From assembly GCA_039931555.1 (NCBI GenBank), contig JBDTRP010000104.1:62001-126000 (forward strand): 64,000 nucleotides of DNA, read 5' to 3'. This DNA is from JAENVT01 sp039931555. GTDB taxonomy: Bacteria; Actinomycetota; Acidimicrobiia; Acidimicrobiales; Ilumatobacteraceae. Every line of letters starts with the position of its first letter. Within the stretch, counting starts at the first letter, position 1. Positions 16,849 to 25,625 of the stretch are shown here, one piece after another. Under the pieces are notes generated by a model. The model was not told where the DNA came from. It saw nothing but the letters and a program-made list of their open reading frames with translations, and made no database searches. Both the position numbers and the translations under genes were made by a program.

Positions 16849-19452
16849 ATGGCTACACCACCACAGACCGCTGATCAGCTGCGCGACGCCTTCACCGATT
16901 TCTTCGCGGCGCGCGCCCACACGGTGGTGCCGTCGGCGAGTTTGATCCCGCACGACCCGACGGTCCTGTTCACGGTCGCCGGGATGGTGCCGTTCAAGCC
17001 GTACTTCGTCGGTGACGAGGTGCCGGCCTACAAGCGTGCGGTCAGCAGCCAGAAGTGTGCACGGGCCGGCGGGAAGCACAACGACCTCGACGATGTGGGG
17101 CGCACCAAGCGTCACCTCGTGTTCTTCGAGATGCTCGGCAACTTCAGCTTCGGCGACTACTTCAAGAGCGAGATCATCCCGTGGAGCTGGCAGCTGACGA
17201 CCGAGACGTTCGGCGTCGACGGCGACAAGCTGTGGATCACCGTGCACGACAGCGACGACGAGGCCGAAGCGATCTGGCACGAGCAGGTGGGTGTGCCGAT
17301 GGACCGCATCCAACGTCTCGGTGACAAGGACAACTTCTGGCAGATGGGCGACACGGGCCCGTGTGGGCCGTGCAGCGAGATCCACATCGACCGTGGCCCG
17401 GCGTTCGGTCCGGAAGGTGGCCCGCTCGGCGACCCGCACGGTGACCGATTCATGGAGTTCTGGAATCTGGTCTTCATGCAGTACAACCAGGCGCCCGACG
17501 GCAGCCGCACCCTGCTGCCGAAGCCGTCGATCGACACCGGTCTCGGGTTGGAGCGGATGTTGTGCCTCTTGCAGGGCGTGGACTCGGTGTGGGAGACCGA
17601 TCTGATGCTGCCGCTGATCGATCAGGCCTGCAGCCTCACCGGCAAGACGTATTCAGCCGGCGATTACGACGATCGCGATACGTTCGCGATGCGCGTCCTG
17701 GCCGAGCACGCCCGCAGCAGCACGATGTTGGTCAGCGATGGCGTGTTCCCGTCGAACGAGGGTCGTGGCTATGTGCTGCGCCGAATCATCCGCCGTGCCG
17801 TCCGGTACGCATACCTCCTGGGGACCGAGAAGCTCGTCATGCCGTCGCTGGTCGAGACCGCGGTCGACATCATGGGCAACGCCTATCCCGACGTCTCCAA
17901 GAACCGCGACTTCATCGTCGGCGTGCTGACTCGTGAGGAGGAGCGCTTCCGCCAGACGTTGAAGAACGGGTTGTCGATCCTCGAAGACGAGTTGCGCGGC
18001 GATCGCACCGAGCTGCCCGGGTCGACCGCCTTCTTGCTGCACGACACATATGGCTTCCCGCTCGAGCTCACCGAAGAGATCGCCGGCGAGCGAAACATCG
18101 CCGTCGACACGGTCGGATTCGACACGGAGATGAAGGCTCAGCGCCAGCGTGCCAAGGCCGCCCGCAAAGGAACCGTGACCGACGACGATCGGCTCGACGT
18201 GTACCGAGAGATCGTCGAGCAGTTCGGTGTCACCGAGTTCCTCGGCTACACCGATGACACCACCGAGTCTCGCCTGCTTGCTGTCGTGCCGAACACCGAT
18301 GGCACGGTCGAGCTCTTCCTCGATCGCACGCCGTTCTATGCCGAGAGTGGCGGCCAGGTCGGCGACACCGGCTCCATCACGTCGAGCGATGGTGGTCGGG
18401 CGGATGTGATCGACACGACGTTCGCGTTGCCGGGCCTGCGCAGGCACACCGCGCGAATCGTCGTCGGCACGCTGCAAGCGGGTACGACGGTGAACGCGGC
18501 GATCGATGTCGGTCGCCGCGCCGCGATCCGGCGCAACCACACCGGCACCCACGTACTGCACTACGCACTGCGCAAGGTGTTGGGTGAGCACGTGAAGCAG
18601 GCCGGCTCGCTGGTCGCTCCCGAACGACTTCGCTTCGACTTCAGTCACTACGACGCGGTCACCGATGTCGAGATCGCTGAGATCGAGCGGATCGCCAACG
18701 CTGAGACCCTCGCCAACTCCTCGGCGCGGGCGTTCGAGACCACGAAGGAAGAGGCCACCGCGCTGGGAGCCATTGCGTTCTTCGGTGACAAGTACGGCGA
18801 GATCGTCCGGGTGCTCGAAGTCGGCAATTCGATCGAGTTGTGTGGCGGTACCCATGTTCGCGCCGCGGGCGACATCGGTCTCATCAAGATCGTCAGTGTG
18901 TCGTCGATCGGGTCCAACCTGCGCCGTATCGAGGCGGTCACCGGGGAGAACTCGGTGCGTCTGTTGCAACGAGACGAGAAGTTGCTCGGTGACGCGGCCC
19001 GCCTGGTCGGCTCGAACGCGGAAGAACTGGTCACGGGGGTGCAGCGTCGGCTCGACGAGATCAAGTCGCTGCACGACGAGATCAAGGCGTTGCGCGGCCA
19101 GATGGCAAGCGGCCGAGCGGCTGAGCTGGCGGCCGCAGGGTCAGGCGGTGTCGTGGTCACCCGGGTCGATGGCATCAGCCCCGGTGATCTGCGCGATCTG
19201 GCTGTTGCAGTGCGTCAACAGCCTGGGGTGCACACCGTGGTGCTGGGTGGCGTGACCGACACCGGTGGCGTCTCACTGGTCGCAGCCGTCACGCCGGAAT
19301 CCGGGAAGGTTGCCGGGGACCTCATCAAGGACGCCGCCAAAGCGGTCGGGGGCGGTGGAGGTGGTAAGGGCGACATCGCCACCGCGGGCGGAAAGAACCC
19401 CGAGGGTCTCGATGAGGCATTGCGGATCGCTGTGGAGGCGACTGCTCAGTGA
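16849..19452 (+). CDS. alaS: Alanine-tRNA ligase
   Basis: 867-aa class II synthetase that charges tRNA-Ala. The catalytic domain shows the motif 2 region KHNDLDDVGRTKRHLVFFEMLGNFSFGDYF and a GLGLERM-type motif 3. The editing domain has HTGTHVLHYAL and the zinc-binding CGGTHVRAAGDIG near residues 664-676. A coiled region leads to a Gly-rich C-Ala domain (VGGGGGGKGDIATAGG). Length is normal. It opens the long alaS-to-nusB run and overlaps ruvX by GTGA. Confidence 0.97.
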   Translation: MATPPQTADQLRDAFTDFFAARAHTVVPSASLIPHDPTVLFTVAGMVPFKPYFVGDEVPAYKRAVSSQKCARAGGKHNDLDDVGRTKRHLVFFEMLGNFSFGDYFKSEIIPWSWQLTTETFGVDGDKLWITVHDSDDEAEAIWHEQVGVPMDRIQRLGDKDNFWQMGDTGPCGPCSEIHIDRGPAFGPEGGPLGDPHGDRFMEFWNLVFMQYNQAPDGSRTLLPKPSIDTGLGLERMLCLLQGVDSVWETDLMLPLIDQACSLTGKTYSAGDYDDRDTFAMRVLAEHARSSTMLVSDGVFPSNEGRGYVLRRIIRRAVRYAYLLGTEKLVMPSLVETAVDIMGNAYPDVSKNRDFIVGVLTREEERFRQTLKNGLSILEDELRGDRTELPGSTAFLLHDTYGFPLELTEEIAGERNIAVDTVGFDTEMKAQRQRAKAARKGTVTDDDRLDVYREIVEQFGVTEFLGYTDDTTESRLLAVVPNTDGTVELFLDRTPFYAESGGQVGDTGSITSSDGGRADVIDTTFALPGLRRHTARIVVGTLQAGTTVNAAIDVGRRAAIRRNHTGTHVLHYALRKVLGEHVKQAGSLVAPERLRFDFSHYDAVTDVEIAEIERIANAETLANSSARAFETTKEEATALGAIAFFGDKYGEIVRVLEVGNSIELCGGTHVRAAGDIGLIKIVSVSSIGSNLRRIEAVTGENSVRLLQRDEKLLGDAARLVGSNAEELVTGVQRRLDEIKSLHDEIKALRGQMASGRAAELAAAGSGGVVVTRVDGISPGDLRDLAVAVRQQPGVHTVVLGGVTDTGGVSLVAAVTPESGKVAGDLIKDAAKAVGGGGGGKGDIATAGGKNPEGLDEALRIAVEATAQ

Positions 19453-19883
19453 CCCGCCCGGCGATCCGTGCCCTCGGCCTCGATCTGGGCTCCAAGCGCA
19501 TCGGGGTGGCCATCGGGGATCGCACGGGAACCATTGCCACGCCGCTGCAGGTGCTGCACCGAAGTGGCAGCACAGGTCGCGATCACGCAGCGATTGCCAA
19601 GCTCGTGCTGGAGGAAGAAGCCGATGTCGTGGTGGTCGGGTTGCCGCTGAACATGAACGGCTCTGCAGGGCCTGCGGCGAGGGCTGCCATCGACGAGGCG
19701 GCGACGCTGGCTACCGTGGTGCACGTGCCGGTTGTGACCTTCGACGAACGACGCACCACGGTGACCGCCGATCGGGCGATGATCGAGGCCAACATGCGCG
19801 CCCAGGCGCGACGGCGCATCGTCGACAAGGTCGCCGCTGCAGTCATGCTGCAGAACTGGCTCGACTCCGGCAGGCCCGAATGA
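19449..19883 (+). CDS. ruvX: Holliday-junction-resolvase-like RuvX (YqgF)
   Basis: 144-aa RNase H-fold nuclease of the YqgF family, tied to 16S rRNA 5'-end maturation. Key segments are ALGLDLGSKRIGVA (first acidic residue), VVGLPLNMNGS, VTFDERRTT (second acidic residue) and IVDKVAAAVMLQNWLD (last Asp). It starts at a GTG overlapping the alaS stop and ends with ATGA into mltG. The alaS-ruvX-mltG-aroE order is typical for actinobacteria. Confidence 0.92.
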   Translation: MTRPAIRALGLDLGSKRIGVAIGDRTGTIATPLQVLHRSGSTGRDHAAIAKLVLEEEADVVVVGLPLNMNGSAGPAARAAIDEAATLATVVHVPVVTFDERRTTVTADRAMIEANMRAQARRRIVDKVAAAVMLQNWLDSGRPE

Positions 19884-21070
19884 TCGGCCGTCGGGTGTCA
19901 TCGCTCGACGAGCGCGAGTGGCAGCTGGATCCATGGGACGACCCGGATCTGACCGACGCGTTGGTCATCGAGCGGCCCAGGCGCTCGCATCGGTCGATCA
20001 AGTACCTCGTGTACCTCGCCGGGATGGTGACCGTCGTGGCGCTGATCGTTGCCGGTTGTGTCGGGCTGTGGTACCTCCGCCAGGTCAACCCGTCGGGTGA
20101 TCCGGGCGCCGTCGAAGTGTTCAGGGTTTTGCCCACCGACACGGTCGAGACGATCTCGGAGCGCTTGCAGGACCACGGACTCGTCACCAACGCCAGGGTC
20201 TTCCGCTACTACGTCGACCACAACGGCGGGCTGACGTTGACGCCCGGCGACTACGAGCTCCGTCCGCGAGATCACATCGGCAACGTGATGCGCGTGCTTC
20301 GCACCCCGCCCTCGCTGACCTACACGAAGGTCACGTTCCCCGAGGGTTTCACACTGCAGAAGATGAGCGAGCGGCTGTCGGCCAAACTCCCTCGAACTGA
20401 TCCCTTGGCGTTCATGACCGCGGTGACCGATGGCTCGGTTCGTTCGCCCGTTCCCGGGCAGCCGGAGGGTCTGACATCGATGGAGGGTTTGCTGTTCCCC
20501 GACACGTACCAGATCTCCGCCGATGAGACACCGGCCCACGTCGCCCAGCGCATGGCCGACCTGATGGACCTCGTCCTCCGTCAGGAAGACGTGGTCGCCA
20601 AGGCGTATCCCGAACAGCTGTCGGCGTACGGGGTCCTGATCATCGCCTCGATGATCGAGAAGGAAGCCAAGGTCGACGAGGACCGCCCGAAGATCGCCCG
20701 TGTCATCCTCAATCGCCTGGCGCTCGGCATGCCGCTGCAAATCGACGCGACGTTGTTGTACGGACAGCCAGCCGACGCCTCGCCCACTGCACTGAGCCAG
20801 GTCGACACCCCGTACAACACGTACATGCACACCGGTCTGCCACCGACGCCGATCGCAAATCCCGGCCGAGCATCGATCCAAGCGGTGGTCAATCCCGCTG
20901 CAGACCCGTCGCAAGGTGACCCGATCTGCAAAGACCTCCCCGTGCCGACCGATTGCCACTACCTGTACTACGTGGTTGCGGACGAAGACGGTCGACACGC
21001 ATTCGCGGCCACGCTCGATCAACACAACGCCAACGTGCAGCACGCCCGCGACCTCGGGTTGTTGGGGTGA
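19880..21070 (+). CDS. mltG: Endolytic murein transglycosylase MltG
   Basis: 396-aa single-pass membrane protein that cleaves nascent glycan strands and limits their length. A cytosolic N-terminus of about 40 residues precedes one TM helix (about 43-66, ending in LWYL). A LysM-like domain (about 75-135) and the YceG catalytic domain follow, with SMEGLLFPDTYQ, the catalytic Glu in MIEKEAK and DATLLYGQ. The frame continues upstream inside ruvX, but the ATGA overlap with the ruvX stop fixes the start. Confidence 0.93.
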   Translation: MIGRRVSSLDEREWQLDPWDDPDLTDALVIERPRRSHRSIKYLVYLAGMVTVVALIVAGCVGLWYLRQVNPSGDPGAVEVFRVLPTDTVETISERLQDHGLVTNARVFRYYVDHNGGLTLTPGDYELRPRDHIGNVMRVLRTPPSLTYTKVTFPEGFTLQKMSERLSAKLPRTDPLAFMTAVTDGSVRSPVPGQPEGLTSMEGLLFPDTYQISADETPAHVAQRMADLMDLVLRQEDVVAKAYPEQLSAYGVLIIASMIEKEAKVDEDRPKIARVILNRLALGMPLQIDATLLYGQPADASPTALSQVDTPYNTYMHTGLPPTPIANPGRASIQAVVNPAADPSQGDPICKDLPVPTDCHYLYYVVADEDGRHAFAATLDQHNANVQHARDLGLLG

Positions 21071-21897
21071 TCTCGGCAACAACACGCGTCGCCGCCGTGA
21101 TCGGCAGCCCGGTGCGTCACAGCCTCTCACCGGCCCTGCACAACGCTGGCTTCGATGCGACGGGGGTCGACTGGGTCTACACCGCGTTCGAGGTCGCCCC
21201 AGGCGGTGCCGATGCGGCGATCGCCGCGATGCGGGCGCTGGGATTGGGTGGGCTTTCGGTCACCATGCCGCACAAGGAGGCGGTTGCCGAGCTCGTCGAC
21301 GAGCTCGACCCGGCCGCCGCCGCGCTGCGCAGCGTCAACACGGTCGTCGTGCTCGACGACGGACGCCTCAAGGGCTACAGCACCGACGGGGCCGGCTTCG
21401 TGGCCTCGTTGGGGGCGCAGGGTGCCGAGATCAGTGGAAGCCACGTCGGAGTGATCGGTGGTGGCGGTGCAGCTCGGGCGATCATCGACGCCGTGGCGCG
21501 CGCCGGAGCAGCGCGCGTCACCGTCGTCAACAGGTCTGCCGATCGGGCGATCGCTGCGGCCGCGCTGGCAGGTTCGATCGGCTCGGTAGGCATTGAGAGC
21601 CGGCTGCGCGAATGCGACATCGTGGTCAACGCGACATCGGTCGGCATGGGTTCGACCGAGCTTCCGTGCGATGCCGGCCTGTTGAACTCGGGTCAGATCG
21701 TCGCCGACATCGTTTACCACCCGCGCCGCACGGCGTTCTTGGTCGTCGCCGAACAGGCCGGCGCTCGCACGGTCGAAGGCCTCGGAATGCTGGTTCATCA
21801 AGCCCTCGTGCAGCAGCGATTGTGGACCGGCGCGCCCGTCGATGCAGCCGTGATGTGGGCCGCGGCAGAGCGGGAGTTGGCATCGCGGGGCCAGTAG
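21067..21897 (+). CDS. aroE: Shikimate dehydrogenase
   Basis: 276-aa NADPH-dependent reductase of 3-dehydroshikimate. Substrate side: GSPVRHSLSPALHN (residues 13-26) and SVTMPHKEA with the catalytic Lys. Cofactor side: VIGGGGAARAI and VVNRSADRA, although the usual NADPH-preferring NRT is NRS here. The LGMLVHQA segment near the C-terminus is conserved. The GTG start overlaps the mltG stop. aroC follows after 10 bp. Confidence 0.94.
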   Translation: MISATTRVAAVIGSPVRHSLSPALHNAGFDATGVDWVYTAFEVAPGGADAAIAAMRALGLGGLSVTMPHKEAVAELVDELDPAAAALRSVNTVVVLDDGRLKGYSTDGAGFVASLGAQGAEISGSHVGVIGGGGAARAIIDAVARAGAARVTVVNRSADRAIAAAALAGSIGSVGIESRLRECDIVVNATSVGMGSTELPCDAGLLNSGQIVADIVYHPRRTAFLVVAEQAGARTVEGLGMLVHQALVQQRLWTGAPVDAAVMWAAAERELASRGQ

Positions 21898-21900
21898 CCT
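21895..21900 (+). promoter_or_regulatory. Candidate -10 (TAGCCT) upstream of aroC
   Basis: TAGCCT ends exactly 7 nt before ATG 21908. The TAG is also the aroE stop, so this may be chance. The same hexamer with the same 7-nt spacing occurs before def and hisG, where no stop codon is involved. Confidence 0.3.
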
Positions 21901-21907
21901 TGATGTG

Positions 21908-23071
21908 ATGCTTCGATACCTCACTGCCGGCGAATCGCATGGCCAGGCCCTGGTCGTGATCGTCGAGGGTCTGCCCGCAGGGCTGTCGATCACCGTCGAG
22001 GAGATCCAGGAGGAGATGGCCAGACGCCGACTCGGCTACGGCCGCGGCCCGCGCCAGAAGTTCGAGCAGGATGAGTTGACGTTGCTGGGCGGAGTGCGCC
22101 ACGGGCGTACGCTCGGCTCGCCTGTCGCGATCGAGATCAAGAACAGTGAATGGTTCCGCAGCGACAAGTGGCACGAGGAGATGTCGCCGGCGCCAGGCGC
22201 GACGAAGAACCCCCTCACCCAGGTGCGGCCCGGTCACGCCGACCTGGTTGGCATGCAGAAGTACGGCTTCACCGATGCGCGCGATGTGCTCGAGCGAGCC
22301 AGCGCCCGCGAAACCGCGGCGCGCGTCGCGGCCGGCGCCGTGGTGAAGAAGCTGCTCTCCGAACTGGGTGTCTCGATCGTGTCTCACGTGATTCAGATGG
22401 GGGCGGTGCGCTCGAAGGCGGTCGAACGGCCGACGATCGCCGATCTTGCCCGGGTCGACGAGTCGCCGGTGCGCTGCTTCGACTCCGCGGCCGAGGCTGC
22501 CATGATCGACGAGGTCAAGGCCGCGGCCAAAGACGGCGATTCGCTGGGCGGCGTGGTCGAGGTGTTGGGATACGGCATCCCGATCGGGCTCGGCAGCCAC
22601 GTGCATTGGGACCGCAAGATCGATGCCGCGCTGGCCCAAGCCGTGATGAGCATCCAGGCGGTCAAGGGGGTCGAGATCGGTGACGGTTTCGAGGGCGCGG
22701 GGCGACGCGGTAGCGCCGCTCACGACGCCATAGTGTGGGACGGCGGCACCGGCGAGTACCGGCGCGAGACCACCTTGGCGGGCGGTACCGAGGGCGGGAT
22801 GACCACCGGCGAACTGCTGGTCGTTCGCGCGGCGATGAAGCCGCTGGCCACACTCAACCAACCGACGCTCAAGACGGTCGACGTCGTCACCAAGGAATCA
22901 ACGGTCAGCTTCAAGGAGCGAACCGATGTCACCGCTGTTCCGGCGATGGGGGTCGTTGCTGAGACGATGGTCGCACTCGTCGTCGCCGCCGAGGCGCAGC
23001 GCAAGTTCGGTGGCGACTCGTTGGGCGAGTTCGTGCGGAACGCCGAATCCTTCCGCAGCTCGCTCGGTTAG
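21908..23071 (+). CDS. aroC: Chorismate synthase
   Basis: 387-aa FMN-dependent enzyme turning EPSP into chorismate, the last shikimate-pathway step. Signatures: LRYLTAGESHGQALVVIVEG at the start, RRLGYGRGPRQKFEQD, the GSPVAIEIKN block, RPGHADLVGMQKYGFTDARDVLERASARET, and GGTEGGMTTGELLVVRAAMKP. ATG 21908 gives the conserved N-terminus; GTG 21905 would only add one Met. Confidence 0.97.
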   Translation: MLRYLTAGESHGQALVVIVEGLPAGLSITVEEIQEEMARRRLGYGRGPRQKFEQDELTLLGGVRHGRTLGSPVAIEIKNSEWFRSDKWHEEMSPAPGATKNPLTQVRPGHADLVGMQKYGFTDARDVLERASARETAARVAAGAVVKKLLSELGVSIVSHVIQMGAVRSKAVERPTIADLARVDESPVRCFDSAAEAAMIDEVKAAAKDGDSLGGVVEVLGYGIPIGLGSHVHWDRKIDAALAQAVMSIQAVKGVEIGDGFEGAGRRGSAAHDAIVWDGGTGEYRRETTLAGGTEGGMTTGELLVVRAAMKPLATLNQPTLKTVDVVTKESTVSFKERTDVTAVPAMGVVAETMVALVVAAEAQRKFGGDSLGEFVRNAESFRSSLG

Positions 23072-23076
23072 CCGTT

Positions 23077-23589
23077 GTGGGAATCGCTGCGGATCAACAT
23101 CTCGTCCTGGTCGGATTGATGGGTTCTGGCAAGACGACCGTCGCGCGCATTGCCGCCGAACGCCTGGGGCGGCGAGTGATCGACAGTGACGCCGTGATCG
23201 AGGCCGCGACCGGCAGGACCGTACGCGAGATCTTTGCGACCGACGGCGAGGATGCGTTCCGCGAGTTCGAATCGGCCGCACTGCACGACGCGCTGGCCAA
23301 TCCCGAGCCGGCGGTGATTGCTGCTGCGGGAGGAGTGGTGCTCCGTGCTGAGAACCGTGCTGCGCTGAAGCAGACCAACGCCAAGGTCGTATGGCTGTGC
23401 GCATCGCCCGCGCTCCTCGTCGAGCGGGTGACGTCGGGCGTCCACCGGCCGCTGCTCGACGACGACCCGGCGGGTACGTTGCAGCGCATGCATGCCGGGC
23501 GCGAGAAGCTGTACCGCGAAGTGGCCGACGCCATCGTGCTCGTCGACAATCGCACTCCGGCAGATGTCGCCGAGGCGGTCCTGCGGTGA
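23077..23589 (+). CDS. aroK: Shikimate kinase
   Basis: 170-aa P-loop kinase phosphorylating shikimate at O3. Walker A is VGLMGSGKTT (about residues 12-21), the shikimate-binding region includes DSDAVIEAATGRTVREIF, a GGVVLR motif lies near residue 86, and the lid arginine is in GVHRPLL. The GTG start lies 5 bp after aroC. The stop overlaps aroB (GTGA). Confidence 0.94.
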   Translation: MGIAADQHLVLVGLMGSGKTTVARIAAERLGRRVIDSDAVIEAATGRTVREIFATDGEDAFREFESAALHDALANPEPAVIAAAGGVVLRAENRAALKQTNAKVVWLCASPALLVERVTSGVHRPLLDDDPAGTLQRMHAGREKLYREVADAIVLVDNRTPADVAEAVLR

Positions 23590-24614
23590 TCACCATTCGC
23601 GTTCCACTCGGCGAACGCAGCTACGACGTGCTCGTTGGGCACGGCGCGCGCAGCGAACTGGCGGGGTTGCTTCCATCGACCGCCCGGCGGGCCGCGATCG
23701 TCACCCAGCCGGGTATACCGCTCGACCTTGATCCCGGCATGCCGACCGAAGTGTTCACGATCGGTCAGGGCGAGTCCCACAAGTCGCTCGCCACCATCGA
23801 GGCGCTGTGCAGAGGCTTCGCGACGTTCGGCCTGACCCGCAACGACGTCGTGGTCGGTGTCGGCGGCGGAATGGTCACCGACGTAGCCGGGTTCGCAGCG
23901 GCGTCGTGGCATCGCGGGGTGGCGGTCGTGCACGTTTCCACCACGCTGGTCGGGATGGTCGACGCGGCGATCGGTGGAAAGTCCGGCGTCAACCTCGCCC
24001 GGGCCGACGGTGTTGGCGGCAAGAACCTGATCGGCGCCTACTGGCAGCCGGCGGGCGTTGTCTGCGACCTCGACGCCCTGGCAACGCTGCCCCCACGCGA
24101 GGTGCGTTGCGGGCACGGCGAGATGGCCAAGTACCACTTCTTGACCGGCGACGACCTGCTCGCGTTGGACGAGGTCGAGCGCATCGCCCGCTGTGTCGAG
24201 ATCAAAGCCCAGGTCGTGGCCGGCGACGAGCGGGAGTCGGGCCGTCGGGCGCTGTTGAACTACGGCCACACCCTGGCGCACGCCCTGGAGATCGAGACGG
24301 ACTACGCGCTTGCCCATGGGGAGGCGGTCGCCATCGGGTTGATCTATGCCGCACATCTCGCCCGCTGCCTCGGTCGCGTCGATGACCGTCGGGTCGAACA
24401 GCACTACGAGGTCGTGGCGGGCAAGTACGAGCTCGATACTTCGCTGCCGCCGGACGTTGACCCACGACATCTGATCGAGTTGATGGGGCGCGACAAGAAG
24501 GCCCTCGGTGGCGGGCTGACGTTCGTGCTGGATGGGCCGGACGGTGTCGAAGTGGTGACGGGTGTTTCGGTCGAGGCGGCCGACGAGGCGCTCCGTTCAA
24601 TGGCGGCATCGTGA
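23586..24614 (+). CDS. aroB: 3-dehydroquinate synthase
   Basis: 342-aa NAD- and metal-dependent enzyme closing the DAHP ring to dehydroquinate. NAD site: VGVGGGMVTDVAGFAAA. Then STTLVGMVDAAIGGKSGVN, the metal ligand region GHGEMAKYHFL (Glu) and LNYGHTLAHALE (His). The start follows from the GTGA overlap with aroK and matches the usual length. It ends with GTGA into a GNAT gene. Confidence 0.96.
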   Translation: MITIRVPLGERSYDVLVGHGARSELAGLLPSTARRAAIVTQPGIPLDLDPGMPTEVFTIGQGESHKSLATIEALCRGFATFGLTRNDVVVGVGGGMVTDVAGFAAASWHRGVAVVHVSTTLVGMVDAAIGGKSGVNLARADGVGGKNLIGAYWQPAGVVCDLDALATLPPREVRCGHGEMAKYHFLTGDDLLALDEVERIARCVEIKAQVVAGDERESGRRALLNYGHTLAHALEIETDYALAHGEAVAIGLIYAAHLARCLGRVDDRRVEQHYEVVAGKYELDTSLPPDVDPRHLIELMGRDKKALGGGLTFVLDGPDGVEVVTGVSVEAADEALRSMAAS

Positions 24615-25180
24615 CGGCACCGCGCCTGATGACTGCCCGATTGCTGATGCGCGAATGGCGCGACCGTGATCGCGCTCCCTACGCCGCATTGAACGGTGAC
24701 CCCGACGTGATGCGGCACTTTCCGTCGACTCTGACCGCCCAGCAAAGCGACGAGATGATCGATCGGATGACTGCCCGGTGGCGTGATCGAGGCTTCGGAC
24801 TGTGGGCAGTCGAGCGGCTCGACTCGAGCGAGCTCATCGGGTTCGTCGGGCTCGCTGCGCCGGAATGGCAAGCGCCGTTCACACCGTGCGTCGAGGTTGG
24901 TTGGCGCCTTGCCAAGCAGCACTGGGGCAATGGCTTCGCGCCGGAGGCAGCGCGGGCCGCGCTGGCGTGGGGTTTCGAGCACGTCGAGCTTCCGGACGAC
25001 CAGTTCCTCAGCTTCACGACGACGAGGAACCTGAAGTCGCAGCGCGTGATGGACAAGATTGGGATGGTCCGTGATCCCGACCTCGATTTCGATCATCCGC
25101 TCGTGCTCGATTGGGTCGAGCGACGTCACGTCGTCTTTCGAATCGATCGCCGGCAGTTCACCGAGAGCATGGCACGATAG
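24611..25180 (+). CDS. GNAT N-acetyltransferase, RimJ/RimL type
   Basis: 189-aa acetyltransferase with the RimJ/L layout: N-terminal LMTARLLMREWRDRD, central FVGLAAPEWQ, EVGWRLAKQHWGNGFAPEAARAAL (acetyl-CoA loop region) and NLKSQRVMDKIGM. The substrate is unknown. It sits inside the aro run between aroB and aroQ, starting by GTGA overlap with aroB, so it is co-transcribed. Many small organic amines or protein N-termini are possible targets. Confidence 0.85.
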   Translation: MTAPRLMTARLLMREWRDRDRAPYAALNGDPDVMRHFPSTLTAQQSDEMIDRMTARWRDRGFGLWAVERLDSSELIGFVGLAAPEWQAPFTPCVEVGWRLAKQHWGNGFAPEAARAALAWGFEHVELPDDQFLSFTTTRNLKSQRVMDKIGMVRDPDLDFDHPLVLDWVERRHVVFRIDRRQFTESMAR

Positions 25181-25184
25181 AGCC

Positions 25185-25625
25185 GTGGCGCTGATCACCC
25201 TTCTGCATGGTCCCAACCTCAACCTGCTCGGCCAACGCGAGCCGCACATCTACGGCACCGCGACACTCGCCGATTACGTCACGTTCACCACGGACGTAGC
25301 GCGTGAGTTCGGGCACGAGGTGTCAGCGTTCCAGACGAACCACGAGGGTGAGCTGGTCGATGCCATTCACGCAGCGCGCGGGAGTGCTGCGGCGATCATC
25401 ATCAACCCCGGCGCCTTCACCCACTATGCATGGAGCATCCACGATGCCCTCGCTGCGTTCAGTGGGCCGATCGTCGAGGTGCACATCTCCAACCCGAATG
25501 CTCGCGAACCGTGGCGACACACCAGTGTGATTGCTCCGGTGTCGACCGGATCGATCATGGGGTTCGGGATCCACGGCTATCGACTCGCGGTCGAGGCCGT
25601 CGCAGCCAAGCTGAGCGCGTCGTGA
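25185..25625 (+). CDS. aroQ: 3-dehydroquinate dehydratase, type II
   Basis: 146-aa dodecameric type II dehydroquinase. It shows GPNLNLLGQREPHIYG (catalytic Tyr and Arg loop), QTNHEGELVDAIH, INPGAFTHYAWSIHDAL (catalytic His) and EVHISNPNARE. GTG 25185 is chosen because family homology begins there; the frame is open 126 bases further upstream inside the GNAT gene. The stop shares one base with the pepQ ATG (TGATG). Confidence 0.95.
   Translation: MALITLLHGPNLNLLGQREPHIYGTATLADYVTFTTDVAREFGHEVSAFQTNHEGELVDAIHAARGSAAAIIINPGAFTHYAWSIHDALAAFSGPIVEVHISNPNAREPWRHTSVIAPVSTGSIMGFGIHGYRLAVEAVAAKLSAS

Noticed and set aside
23041..23076. TTG-type alternative start for aroK
   Set aside because: The nearby TTG is out of frame; GTG 23077 gives the proper P-loop position.
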